IMG/VR virus record: IMGVR_UViG_3300048928_000251
Location: 1 to 22,025 of that record
Direction: 5' to 3' (one strand)
Length of the DNA stretch: 22,025 bases
Source of the DNA: a virus
Both the position numbers and the translations under genes were made by a program. This document shows positions 14,940 through 21,210 of this stretch, piece after piece; the stretch's first letter is position 1, and every line of letters starts with the position of its first letter. A model generated the notes under the pieces. That model ran no database searches and was not told the origin of the DNA. It worked only from the letters and a program-made list of their open reading frames with translations.

Positions 14940-15200
14940 TTACTCCATGCCCAACGCCGACATATAAAGGTCAAGCATGGCGTCTTCTTCCTGACGCTCA
15001 TGGTCTTCCTTTTTGCGTAGGCGAATAATTGTTCGGACGACTTTCTTATCGAAGCCACTGCCATCGAGTTCGGCATAGACTTCCTTGATATCGTCACCGA
15101 TGGTTTTCTTTTCATCTTCAAGGCGCTCAATGCGCTCGATGAAGGCGCGAAGCTGGCCGACTGCAATAACTTGGGCGTCGGATGTGATATCGTCGCTCAT
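14940..15200 (-). CDS. gapR: GapR-like nucleoid-associated protein (DUF2312 family)
   Basis: An 86-residue protein covering the full length of the DUF2312/GapR family. Family traits are [58 protein letters not shown] and a C-terminal [11 protein letters not shown]. Chromosomal GapR of alphaproteobacteria forms a clamp of coiled coils around overtwisted DNA and helps replication and topoisomerases. Here it is the second gene of the cro operon; its ATG overlaps the cro stop as ATGA and has GGAA upstream. It is probably expressed very early and may assist phage replication or divert a host function; that role is inference. The family identity is strong, though orthology with host GapR is not proven. 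Confidence 0.9.
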   Translation of the reverse strand: MSDDITSDAQVIAVGQLRAFIERIERLEDEKKTIGDDIKEVYAELDGSGFDKKVVRTIIRLRKKEDHERQEEDAMLDLYMSALGME

Positions 15201-15427
15201 TGGGTATTCCTTATATGATTGGAAATTATTATGGCCTCGCTGGAGCTTTTCATCGCATCCCTAGCTAGCCTATCTATGAATGCTCTAGCTGGACCACGCG
15301 CAGGCAAGCCATTTTTCTCCCATCGCCATATTGTCGACAGGTTAACCCCAGCCATGTCCGCAAGTTGGGTCTGGGTAATTTTGAGTGAGCGCCTAATAGA
15401 AGGCAGATTTATATCGTGCTTAACCAT
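15197..15427 (-). CDS. Cro-like HTH transcriptional regulator
   Basis: A 76-residue protein with an XRE-type helix-turn-helix at about residues 9-47 ([36 protein letters not shown]). It is the first gene of the leftward early operon and diverges from the repressor gene, as cro does in lambda. The promoter-operator at 15435-15463 lies directly upstream. No ribosome site precedes ATG 15427, and the predicted transcript starts near the ATG, so a leaderless message is possible. It probably represses the early promoters or the repressor gene during lytic growth. Function is from position and fold. Confidence 0.85.
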   Translation of the reverse strand: MVKHDINLPSIRRSLKITQTQLADMAGVNLSTIWRWEKNGLPARGPARAFIDRLARDAMKSSSEAIIISNHIRNTQ

Positions 15428-15434
15428 GACAATT

Positions 15435-15463
15435 TATGTGCCTTATGCACATTTCAATGTCAA
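15435..15463 (-). promoter_or_regulatory. Leftward early promoter with palindromic operator (OR-like)
   Basis: On the minus strand a perfect TTGACA (15463-15458) is followed 6 bases later by TGTGC-ATAAG-GCACA. On the plus strand the palindrome reads ATGTGC-CTTAT-GCACAT (15436-15452). The -10 is weak; CATAAA at 19-base spacing is the best match. The operator fills the promoter spacer, so repressor binding would block RNA polymerase. The same arrangement recurs at 16907. Confidence 0.75.
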
Positions 15464-15471
15464 GGCGAAAC

Positions 15472-15498
15472 GCACATTGAAAGTGTGCATTATTTGGT
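15472..15498 (+). promoter_or_regulatory. Second operator-like site before repressor gene
   Basis: GCACA (15472) and TGTGC (15484) form an outward-facing pair 7 bases apart. Also TGTGCATTAT (15484-15493) repeats the left half of the TGTGCnTTATGCACA operator, with the right half degenerate. It ends one base before the repressor ATG, so it could give autoregulation. CATTAT at 15489 could serve as a -10, though no good -35 matches it. Confidence 0.45.
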
Positions 15499-15499
15499 G

Positions 15500-15853
15500 A
15501 TGAAATATGACGACAGACCCGAACCAGCTAAACGATTAGAGGAAGCGCGGCTTGCCCGTGGGTTTCGCTTTGCGAAAGATGCCTGCACGTTCTTTAGTTG
15601 GAATTATAATTCCTACGCTCAACACGAATCCGGCCAGCGCGGTCTTGGCAGGGTGGCCGCTAAGTATGCAAAGGCATTTCGAGTCAGTGAAGCTTGGCTG
15701 ATTACTGGCGAGGGACGCGGCCCTAGCGGAGACACCTCTCCACCATTCGAAGAAGAGAACGAATTCAACGACCTTCTTTCAAAGGCGACGGCGGAAGATA
15801 AACAAGCTCTTCTTCATCTTCTTCGATCACTCGTTTCCTCAAAAAACTCGTAG
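15500..15853 (+). CDS. CI-like HTH repressor, short form without peptidase domain
   Basis: A 117-residue protein from ATG 15500 (MKYDDRPEPAKRLEEARLAR). The frame is open further upstream, but that part runs through the operator region. Residues about 9-60 form an XRE-type helix-turn-helix (LARGFRFAKDACTFFSWNYN, SYAQHESGQRGLGRVAAKYA), followed by FRVSEAWLITGEGRGP, the usual end of this domain in phage repressors. The C-terminal about 35 residues are acidic and helical. There is no S24 autocleavage domain, so RecA-driven self-cleavage is unlikely and induction would need another route. It is divergent from the Cro-like gene with operator sites between them. Assigned as lysogeny repressor by position. 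Confidence 0.82.
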   Translation: MKYDDRPEPAKRLEEARLARGFRFAKDACTFFSWNYNSYAQHESGQRGLGRVAAKYAKAFRVSEAWLITGEGRGPSGDTSPPFEEENEFNDLLSKATAEDKQALLHLLRSLVSSKNS

Positions 15854-16190
15854 CCTCGGCTCGTAGTTTGTAATCTAGACTTCCCCACAGGCGCCTAATC
15901 TCAAAATCATAATCCAAAACAGCACTCCTCAATATGTGAGGAATGCTGACTCTTTTGTTCGAACAAATCAAGAACATGGTTACAGAGTAGTTAACGCGGT
16001 GGATAAGCCTGTGGACGCGCCACCTGTACGCGTTACATACGCTGTTGTATTAGCAAATCATTGTAATTGTGCAATAAATGGATTTACATCGATTTAATCA
16101 CGAGGTTGTTACGCCTGCACCAAGCCGCTGCCTCGACTCCAAAATGGGAATCTTGAATGCAGTTTTTGATTTCAAAAAAGGAGCCTTAGA
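15854..16190. other. 337-base gene-free region downstream of repressor
   Basis: No convincing gene is visible on either strand. It holds a terminator-like hairpin at 15920-15957 and a DnaA-box-like GGTGGATAA at 15998-16006 (one mismatch to TGTGGATAA). A strong AAGGAG ribosome site lies just before the gene at 16191. The part from about 16050 to 16180 is AT-rich and could hold the promoter for that gene, but no clear -35/-10 pair stands out. Confidence 0.6.
15920..15957 (+). terminator. Probable terminator of the repressor gene
   Basis: CAGCACTCCTCA and TGAGGAATGCTG pair over 12 positions with one mismatch around a 5-nt loop (15920-15948), followed by ACTCTTTTG. It lies 67 bases after the repressor stop. 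The T tract is interrupted, so efficiency is uncertain. Confidence 0.55.
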
Positions 16191-16481
16191 ATGTGGCGTA
16201 AGATTGAAATTAAAGACCATCTCAATCATCTAGCGAAAGAAGCTCAAATTATGGAGTGCTTTTCATCGTGTCTTATGATTGGTAGCGCAAGCGAAGGGCA
16301 TGAAGCCGTAGCAAAATCCGCAATGTATAAGAAGAAAAATGGAAATCACTTAATCTTGTACTTCACACCCGAAACGGTAAAAATTTTTGATGGCAACTTG
16401 TGGGGAATACAGCAATGCGAAATACCTACAGGCGCAGAGCTTCATATTGGCGATCTGAGACATAATCCCGTTAATCTGTAG
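16191..16481 (+). CDS. Small hypothetical protein in the rex-like position
   Basis: A 96-residue protein (MWRKIEIKDHLNHLAKEAQI) with a strong AAGGAG eight bases before ATG. It appears to be a compact alpha/beta protein: an N-terminal helical region with CFSSCLMIGSAS, then KKNGNHLILYFTPETVKIFD and the strand region LWGIQQCEIPTG. No signal peptide or membrane segment is seen. It lies downstream of the repressor in the same direction, as rexA does relative to lambda cI, so expression in the lysogen is plausible. Its 3' end overlaps the convergent gene by 11 bases. No family is recognised. Confidence 0.65.
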   Translation: MWRKIEIKDHLNHLAKEAQIMECFSSCLMIGSASEGHEAVAKSAMYKKKNGNHLILYFTPETVKIFDGNLWGIQQCEIPTGAELHIGDLRHNPVNL

Positions 16482-16767
16482 AGTAATCCGGCATCGGATA
16501 GCCCGGAATTCGTTCATCTACAGCCTCAAGACCATACGCCTGAACGAGACTAAGCATCGTGGGTATTTGATTGATTATAGTGCCGTCCGGGAAGCCTTCC
16601 GTCAGGCCGTTTGCGTACACCTTAAAGACCCTACCATCGTAGCAAATTATTTCGATGGCCGGGCATTCCATTATACGCAGTACATCATCTTTATTGGCTG
16701 ACCTCGAAGAGATGGCTTCCGATAAATTTTTGAGAAATAACTCCTCGTTCGCTTTCTCAGTATTCAT
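16471..16767 (-). CDS. Small hypothetical protein, convergent gene in immunity region
   Basis: A 98-residue protein from ATG 16767 (MNTEKANEELFLKNLSEAIS), preceded by AGGA at nine bases. ATG codons at 16773 and 16785 are in frame but overlap or precede that ribosome site. The product has an N-terminal helical, charged part, a beta section (IEIICYDGRVFKVYANGLTE) and a C-terminal acidic, Pro-rich end. A possible own promoter (TTTGCA, 18 bases, TAGAAT) lies at 16850-16879. It reads toward the gene at 16191-16481 and overlaps it tail to tail. No family is recognised. A rightward terminator lies just upstream of it, so the two genes may interfere by antisense transcription. Confidence 0.6.
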   Translation of the reverse strand: MNTEKANEELFLKNLSEAISSRSANKDDVLRIMECPAIEIICYDGRVFKVYANGLTEGFPDGTIINQIPTMLSLVQAYGLEAVDERIPGYPMPDYSTD

Positions 16768-16788
16768 ATTCATCAATCCTCTCATTAG

Positions 16789-16819
16789 CCCCGCCCTTCA
16801 CCAGAACGGCGGGGTTTTT
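16789..16819 (+). terminator. Rho-independent terminator, rightward
   Basis: CCCCGCC (16789-16795) pairs perfectly with GGCGGGG (16808-16814) and is followed by TTTTT. It would stop rightward transcripts coming from the repressor or from the gene at 16191 before they reach the recombination operon. This places the end of such RNA antisense to the whole leftward gene 16471-16767. Confidence 0.8.
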
Positions 16820-16849
16820 CATACTGCGATGCCCTTTCGGGATATGGCG

Positions 16850-16879
16850 ATTCTAGTCACTGTGAATAACAAATGCAAA
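16850..16879 (-). promoter_or_regulatory. Possible leftward promoter for gene 16471-16767
   Basis: On the minus strand TTTGCA (16879-16874) and TAGAAT (16855-16850) are 18 bases apart, matching the consensus at 4 and 5 of 6. It points to the gene starting at 16767 and lies outside the operator at 16919-16933. Confidence 0.4.
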
Positions 16880-16906
16880 TTAATGTTCGTTTTGCACATT
16901 TAATGG

Positions 16907-16935
16907 TTGACACTTAAGTGTGCGTTATGCACAAT
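16907..16935 (+). promoter_or_regulatory. Rightward early promoter with palindromic operator (OL-like)
   Basis: A perfect TTGACA (16907-16912) is followed 6 bases later by TGTGC-GTTAT-GCACA (16919-16933), the same arrangement as at the cro promoter. CACAAT at 17-base spacing is the best -10 (4 of 6). Additional half-sites GCACA occur at 16894-16898 and 16975-16979. It drives the recombination operon. Confidence 0.75.
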
Positions 16936-16965
16936 ACATCCATTAACGAACGATGGAGCAGGCAA

Positions 16966-17298
16966 GTGAACATTGCACACCGCATTCCTACGAACACAGT
17001 CAATCACATTCTTGACCGGGAAGTCTATCAAGTGGTTTGGCTTGATCATGCTGGTGATATTTCGATTGATGGCGGCGGCAAGTTTACCGACCTGACCCGC
17101 GAAAGCGCTCTTGACGCCTTCCGTGAAGGCAACGTCCTCAAGGTCTTTTGCGTCAACTTTATCGAAGGCACCTGCCGCGATGTAACCGGCGAAGTTGCCG
17201 GTGAAATTGAATACGAGCAAGAGCAGGCAATCATTGCGGGCGAAACATACATTCCGCGCCTGACGCTTCAAGCTAATTCAGCGGGGCGCACCCTCTGA
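16966..17298 (+). CDS. First gene of the recombination operon, hypothetical
   Basis: A 110-residue protein from GTG 16966. Earlier in-frame ATG codons at 16918 and 16927 lie inside the promoter-operator, before the likely RNA start, whereas GTG has GGAG seven bases upstream. The protein contains EVYQVVWLDHAGDISIDGGG and FREGNVLKVFCVNFIEGTCR, then an acidic helix EVAGEIEYEQEQAI. The look is of a small alpha/beta phage accessory protein; no family is recognised. Being the first gene after the OL-like operator it holds the place of lambda N, but no Arg-rich RNA-binding N-terminus is present, so I do not call it an antiterminator. Its stop overlaps the next start by one base. Confidence 0.7.
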   Translation: MNIAHRIPTNTVNHILDREVYQVVWLDHAGDISIDGGGKFTDLTRESALDAFREGNVLKVFCVNFIEGTCRDVTGEVAGEIEYEQEQAIIAGETYIPRLTLQANSAGRTL

Positions 17299-17393
17299 TG
17301 CGTGAACTCTCCGTTTTTGAAGCGATTACCCTTTCAATTTTTGCTTTTGTTTTTCCATTTTTCATTGCGGGCCTTTGGAGTTCATTGACATGA
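17298..17393 (+). CDS. 31-residue single-pass membrane peptide
   Basis: ATG at 17298 overlaps the previous stop (TGATG) and its own stop overlaps the next gene's ATG (ATGA at 17390-17393). The peptide has a polar start MRELSVFEA, then a hydrophobic helix of about 18 residues (ITLSIFAFVFPFFIAGLW), and ends SSLT. Coupling on both sides argues that it is translated. No family is recognised; effects on the host membrane or on a phage or host enzyme are possible. Confidence 0.55.
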   Translation: MRELSVFEAITLSIFAFVFPFFIAGLWSSLT

Positions 17394-17710
17394 CAAGATT
17401 TCGCAAAGGCGATGTTGTGAGCATCGAGTGCGTTGTTCAGTATCAGTATTCTGAGACCGAGCTTAGCATTCTCCAGCCAAACGGATATTCCGCGATCCTC
17501 ATCGATACGGATAAAGTGACGCTCGTGCGGAACGACATTCAGGTCGGAGATCTAATCAAGAACTCATCCGTTCCCGGTGAACCAGAGGGCCGAGTGCTGG
17601 CCATTCAAGGCGATTATGCTTGGCTTGAAACCTCTTGCGGCGATTACTCAACGTGGAAAATTACACGCTGTGAGCGCGTTGAAACTTCGCAAGCGCAGGT
17701 GGCAGCATGA
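17390..17710 (+). CDS. Small hypothetical early protein
   Basis: A 106-residue protein (MTRFRKGDVVSIECVVQYQY). The start is ATG 17390, nine bases after GGAG; an upstream TTG in frame is unlikely. The sequence looks all-beta, with two KGD/VGD turns near residues 6-8 and 52-54 (FRKGDVVSIECV, DIQVGDLIKNSS) and a third strand set GRVLAIQGDYAWLETSCGDY. This suggests two small barrel-like (SH3/KOW-like) repeats, an impression only. Its stop overlaps the Gp157-like gene start as ATGA. Confidence 0.7.
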   Translation: MTRFRKGDVVSIECVVQYQYSETELSILQPNGYSAILIDTDKVTLVRNDIQVGDLIKNSSVPGEPEGRVLAIQGDYAWLETSCGDYSTWKITRCERVETSQAQVAA

Positions 17711-18225
17711 AGAGTATTTCTCATTCGCTTTTGCGTCAGAAAGAAGCCGCCAAGACAATTTTAGCGCAGCTCAAAGAGGCGGGAATCGACGACGAAGAGA
17801 GCTTTGAAATCGCCATAGAAAGCGAAACAAATCTTCTGGAAGTGATCAGTAAAGCACTCGACAAGATTGATGAGGATGACGTCCTCGATGCAGGTTTGAC
17901 GGCTAAAATCGAGGCCTTCATAGAGCGACGGAACGCGATCCGCAAACAGAAGGACTTTCTGCGCACATCAATTGAGCAGGCCATGCTCATCGCAGAGCAG
18001 GAAACTATGCGCTTGCCTACAGCGACCCTGACCTTACGCAAGGTGAAGCCTGGAACAGTCATTGAAACAGAGGCGGAAATACCTTCGAGGTTTTGGACGC
18101 CACAGGAAACACCCGCACCGAAACTCAACAAAAAAATCCTGCTCGAAGCCCTTGAGGCTGGCGAAACAATTCCAGGCGCTCGCCTCGACAATGGCTCAAT
18201 AATCCTGACCGTACGGAGGAAATAA
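17707..18225 (+). CDS. Siphovirus Gp157-family protein
   Basis: A 172-residue protein of the Gp157 family. Typical elements are an N-terminal acidic helical region with SFEIAIESETNLLEVISKAL, a central long helix with IEAFIERRNAIRKQKDFLRT and SIEQAMLIAEQETMRLPTAT, and then the C-terminal LTLRKVKPGTVIETEAEIPS, FWTPQETPAPKLNKKILLEA and NGSIILTVRRK. Members sit next to RecT/Bet and SSB genes and were described in streptococcal phages; the molecular role is not settled. The start overlaps the preceding gene by ATGA, and the stop overlaps the Bet start (TAATG). Confidence 0.88.
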   Translation: MKSISHSLLRQKEAAKTILAQLKEAGIDDEESFEIAIESETNLLEVISKALDKIDEDDVLDAGLTAKIEAFIERRNAIRKQKDFLRTSIEQAMLIAEQETMRLPTATLTLRKVKPGTVIETEAEIPSRFWTPQETPAPKLNKKILLEALEAGETIPGARLDNGSIILTVRRK

Positions 18226-19163
18226 TGGGAACAGTTACCGTTCTTGAACATACCCCTAAGCAGATCGCGCTTGTTAAGCACACGATTGCAAAAGACTGCA
18301 ATGACGACGAATTCAATCTGTTCATGGAAGCGGCCCGCTCGTATGGCCTTGATCCATTCCGCAAGCAGATCATGCCGCTTGTATTCGGCAAGGCAGCGCG
18401 CGACCAGTCTAAGCGCCGCATGTCAATTGTCGTTTCTCGCGACGGACTTCGTGTCATTGCGCAGCGCTGCAAGAACTATCGCCCAGCATCTGAGCCCGCC
18501 GAAGTTATCTTTAACGAGGAAATGAAGGCTCCAACGAACCCGAAAGGCATTGATTACGCACGCGTTTATCTCTGGCAGCAAGATAACAAGGGCGAATGGT
18601 TCAAAGTTGTCGGCGAGGCGTATTGGGATGAATTTGCGCCCCTTAAAGACGAATGGGCAGAAAATCCAGAAACAGGACGCGGCGAGAAAACCGGGCGCCA
18701 AACACTCGATACGTCGGGAAATTGGGCGAAAATGCCTGTCGTTATGATCACCAAATGCGCAGAAGCTCAAGCTTTGCGTGCGGGCTGGCCTGATCAGTTC
18801 AGTGGCATTTACGTTGAGGAAGAACTCGACCGGGCCAAGACGCTTGATTTGACTGCATCTGAAATTGTCGCGCACAACGCGGAGGAAGAACGCGCCAAGC
18901 GCATAGGTGCACATAATGCGATCACCATCACATGGGGCGATGGATGGCAGCTTGAAAATGTGCCCCTTGGTGAATTTGCAGACCGAGCAGCTGACTTCGT
19001 GAAATCATCGTCGGTCGAAATTGTCAGGCGTTGGCACGATGCCAACAAGCAGCCACTGCAGGTGTTCTGGGCAAAATGCCCGCGTGACGCGCTTGAGCTT
19101 AAAAAGATCATTGAAATGAAGCTCGCTGAAAGACCAACTTCTAAGACAGAGGCTGCAGCATAA
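18225..19163 (+). CDS. bet: Bet/RecT-type single-strand annealing protein
   Basis: A 312-residue recombination protein. The N-terminal about 200 residues match the Bet family: [59 protein letters not shown], and [21 protein letters not shown] charged helix ([19 protein letters not shown]) links to a C-terminal extension with [20 protein letters not shown], longer than lambda Bet (261 residues). It anneals complementary DNA strands in phage recombination and repair. The start has GGAGGAAATA directly upstream. It lies between the Gp157-like gene and SSB, both overlapping by one base. No lambda-exo-type partner is in the window. Confidence 0.93.
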   Translation: MGTVTVLEHTPKQIALVKHTIAKDCNDDEFNLFMEAARSYGLDPFRKQIMPLVFGKAARDQSKRRMSIVVSRDGLRVIAQRCKNYRPASEPAEVIFNEEMKAPTNPKGIDYARVYLWQQDNKGEWFKVVGEAYWDEFAPLKDEWAENPETGRGEKTGRQTLDTSGNWAKMPVVMITKCAEAQALRAGWPDQFSGIYVEEELDRAKTLDLTASEIVAHNAEEERAKRIGAHNAITITWGDGWQLENVPLGEFADRAADFVKSSSVEIVRRWHDANKQPLQVFWAKCPRDALELKKIIEMKLAERPTSKTEAAA

Positions 19164-19618
19164 TGGCCGCATCAGTAAATAAAGTTATTCTAGTTGGCAA
19201 TCTGGGCGCGGATCCAGAAATACGCCGTACCAACAACGGCGACATGATCGCCAACTTACGAATTGCCACGTCAGAAAGCTGGCGTGATAGGAACACTGGA
19301 GAGCGTAAAGACCGCACTGAATGGCATAGCGTGGTCATCTTCAATGAAAATCTTGCAAAGGTTGCCGAGCAATATCTCCGCAAAGGCGCAAAGGTTTATC
19401 TTGAAGGCGCTCTCCAGACCCGGAAATGGCAAGATCAGAACGGCAATGATCGGTATTCGACCGAAGTTGTTTTGCAGAAATTCCGAGGAGAATTGCAGAT
19501 GCTCGATAGCCAAAGCGAGCGATCCGATCAGTCAGACCGGCGACAAGAAACGCTGGCCCAGCCCAACGGTCAATCGGGCGGATTTAGCCGTGACCTTGAC
19601 GACGAAATCCCGTTCTAA
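19163..19618 (+). CDS. ssb: Single-stranded DNA-binding protein
   Basis: A 151-residue SSB. The OB fold covers about residues 4-112 ([20 protein letters not shown], then [57 protein letters not shown]). Trp40, Trp54 and Trp89 correspond to stacking positions in bacterial SSB. A polar linker about 115-143 leads to the acidic tip DLDDEIPF, which recruits replication and repair proteins in bacterial SSB. It overlaps the Bet stop by one base and is probably co-translated with it. It protects single strands during phage replication and annealing. Confidence 0.96.
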   Translation: MAASVNKVILVGNLGADPEIRRTNNGDMIANLRIATSESWRDRNTGERKDRTEWHSVVIFNENLAKVAEQYLRKGAKVYLEGALQTRKWQDQNGNDRYSTEVVLQKFRGELQMLDSQSERSDQSDRRQETLAQPNGQSGGFSRDLDDEIPF

Positions 19619-19626
19619 GATCGGCC

Positions 19627-20028
19627 ATGTCGCAGACAGTAATTCTTCGCGGAGACAGCCAGCGCCACTTTGCAAAGCATCTGATTGAGATTGCACCGAC
19701 TGACGCTGTTGTTTCGATCAGAGAGGCAAACCGTTCGAACGATCAGAACGCGAAAATGTGGGCGATGCTTTCAGATATTTCGCGGGCAAAGCCAGAGGGG
19801 CGCAAGTGGAACCCTGAGACTTGGAAATGCGCTTTTATGCATGTTCTGGGTCATCAAGTGAAATTCTGTGAAGGGCTAGACGCATCCGGCCCTTTTCCTC
19901 TGGGTTTCAAATCCTCACGTCTAACCGTCCGGCAGATGGCCGATCTCATAACCTGTATTCAGGAGTACGGAGACAGGCGCCAGATCCGATGGAGCGACAC
20001 AGATAAATTACCGGGATATTTTTCATGA
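19627..20028 (+). CDS. ninB: NinB/Orf-family recombination mediator
   Basis: A 133-residue protein of the NinB family; lambda Orf (NinB) is 146 residues. Traits are an N-terminal strand VILRGDSQRHFAKHLIEIAP, the conserved helix start NRSNDQNAKMWAMLSDISRA, then KWNPETWKCAFMHVLGHQVK, and the C-terminal SSRLTVRQMADLITCIQEYG. Lambda Orf binds SSB and single-stranded DNA and can stand in for RecFOR. The gene is 8 bases after ssb, fitting this partnership. The ribosome site is weak. The stop overlaps the next start (ATGA). Confidence 0.9.
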   Translation: MSQTVILRGDSQRHFAKHLIEIAPTDAVVSIREANRSNDQNAKMWAMLSDISRAKPEGRKWNPETWKCAFMHVLGHQVKFCEGLDASGPFPLGFKSSRLTVRQMADLITCIQEYGDRRQIRWSDTDKLPGYFS

Positions 20029-20231
20029 TTATTTCATTCATTGCAAAGCTTTTGAATCGCGTTTTGCCTGCCTTTGAAGAGCGCGATTTAGACGCTGAAA
20101 TCAAAGCCAAAGCGGCAGAAATCGAAATCGCAAGACGCCGAAAGAAGGCAAGCAGCCACCTACAAATCGAGCTTGAAACGCTGATGGCAGAAAAGCTGGC
20201 TTATGAGCTTGGCTTCACAACGAGGTGGTAA
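20025..20231 (+). CDS. Small hypothetical protein, N-terminal hydrophobic helix
   Basis: A 68-residue protein: a short hydrophobic N-terminus (MIISFIAKLLNRVLPAF) that may touch the membrane, then a highly charged coiled coil (EERDLDAEIKAKAAEIEIAR, RRRKKASSHLQIELETL). The start overlaps the NinB stop as ATGA, and its stop is directly followed by the HNH gene start. No family is recognised. Confidence 0.65.
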   Translation: MIISFIAKLLNRVLPAFEERDLDAEIKAKAAEIEIARRRKKASSHLQIELETLMAEKLAYELGFTTRW

Positions 20232-20651
20232 ATGAGCCGCACGGTCAACGAATGGGTAGGAAAAAGCGATGACGCCAAAATACCCAACAGCGTTAAGGAC
20301 AGGGTAATTGAGCGACAAGGCGGGATTTGTGCAGTCTCTGGCGTGAGATTTGGACCCGGCGCTAAACCGCAGTTCGACCATAAAACGCCGCTGTGGCTTG
20401 GGGGTAAGCACTGCGAAAGCAACCTTCAAGCAATCACCGACGATGAACACAAGAGCAAGACCAAAGCGGAAGCCACCATTCGCGCCAAAATTAACGGCCA
20501 AAGACGCAAACATACGGGCATCATTGAGCCGAAAGGAAACATCAAAAGCGCCGGTTTTTTGAAGCATGAAAGACAGCCGAAGCGCCTGAAAAAAGAGCTT
20601 CCTGCTCGAAAACGGGACGTCTTTGGACGTCCAGTCAATTACCACCAGTAA
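20232..20651 (+). CDS. HNH endonuclease
   Basis: A 139-residue nuclease of the beta-beta-alpha-metal type. Residues 33-50 (CAVSGVRF to FDH) carry the first His with Asp49-His50, then PLWLGG and Asn64 (CESNLQAI), and His73 (DDEHKSKT), giving the H-N-H triad. The usual zinc-binding second Cys is absent (CAVSG in place of CxxC). The C-terminal part is very basic (KHERQPKRLKKELPARKRD), probably for DNA contact. ATG 20232 starts right after the preceding stop and has GAGGTGG upstream. Encoded with recombination genes rather than with terminase, so its role may be in DNA processing and not packaging; that is inference. Confidence 0.88.
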   Translation: MSRTVNEWVGKSDDAKIPNSVKDRVIERQGGICAVSGVRFGPGAKPQFDHKTPLWLGGKHCESNLQAITDDEHKSKTKAEATIRAKINGQRRKHTGIIEPKGNIKSAGFLKHERQPKRLKKELPARKRDVFGRPVNYHQ

Positions 20652-20748
20652 TTACAAACCAATCTCCAGTTTTGGCCGAACGGAAACGACAATTCGTCGC
20701 TCCGAACGACCAGATTCACCCCAAGACAAACATCTAAAGGAAATCAAC

Positions 20749-21141
20749 ATGCCTGTTTCAGAATTTAATCTCTCCGATATTCTCGGCGCTCTTGCAGACA
20801 AAGAAATCAAGAAAGTCAGAAATAAGGCGTTGCCGGAAGCCCAGATTTGCACCCTCCGCGAAGTGAAGGACCGCTATTTAGTTGGAAATCCTTTCAAGGT
20901 TGGTGACATCATCACACCCCGCAAAGGTGGCGCTTATAATGGTCGCGGTGTTCCGCATATGGTCATTGAAGTAGCTCCAACGCCGCTGAGAAACCTCAAC
21001 GGTTCCACTGGATCATCTGATTTTGGTTCTCGCCTCGATATCCGTGTCATTCGTGTGGACGGCGAACACGTTGTGTCATTCTGGATGGAAAGCTTTCAGC
21101 TTGAACAGTGGAACCCGCAAACGCAAGGCGGCGTGAACTAA
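20749..21141 (+). CDS. Hypothetical phage early protein
   Basis: A 130-residue protein from ATG 20749 (MPVSEFNLSDILGALADKEI), preceded by AAAGGAAATCAAC. The longer in-frame start at 20623 overlaps the HNH gene and lacks such a site. The N-terminal 40 residues are helical, while the rest looks all-beta with a KVGDIITPRKGGAYNGRGVP loop and LDIRVIRVDGEHVVSFWMES. The KVGD turn recalls the VGD turn of the protein at 17390-17710, without clear homology. It ends 18 bases before a strong terminator, so it is the last gene of the main recombination operon. Confidence 0.7.
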   Translation: MPVSEFNLSDILGALADKEIKKVRNKALPEAQICTLREVKDRYLVGNPFKVGDIITPRKGGAYNGRGVPHMVIEVAPTPLRNLNGSTGSSDFGSRLDIRVIRVDGEHVVSFWMESFQLEQWNPQTQGGVN

Positions 21142-21158
21142 ATCCCTAACAGTTTCAA

Positions 21159-21207
21159 CCAATCGGGCGTTGGGCGTGTTCGCTCACGCCCCACCTGATC
21201 GGTTTTT
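21159..21207 (+). terminator. Rho-independent terminator of the recombination operon
   Basis: An inner perfect 7-bp stem GGGCGTG/CACGCCC (21172-21178 and 21185-21191) is extended by CCAATC/GATCGG with one mismatch, followed by TTTTT at 21203-21207. It stops 4 bases before the next ATG, so genes beyond need readthrough or another promoter. Confidence 0.8.
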
Positions 21208-21210
21208 AGG

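Noticed and set aside
14771-15166. Leftward 131-codon open frame across the GapR gene
   Set aside because: It overlaps the clearly recognisable GapR homologue in another frame and its translation is Ser/Arg/Lys-rich without family features.
17736-18281. Leftward 181-codon open frame opposite the Gp157-like gene
   Set aside because: The plus-strand gene is a recognised family with coupled neighbours; the antisense product is Ser/Arg/Leu-rich shadow sequence.
20160-20645. Leftward 161-codon open frame opposite the HNH gene
   Set aside because: It is antisense to a gene with intact catalytic motifs and good ribosome site; no independent signals support it.
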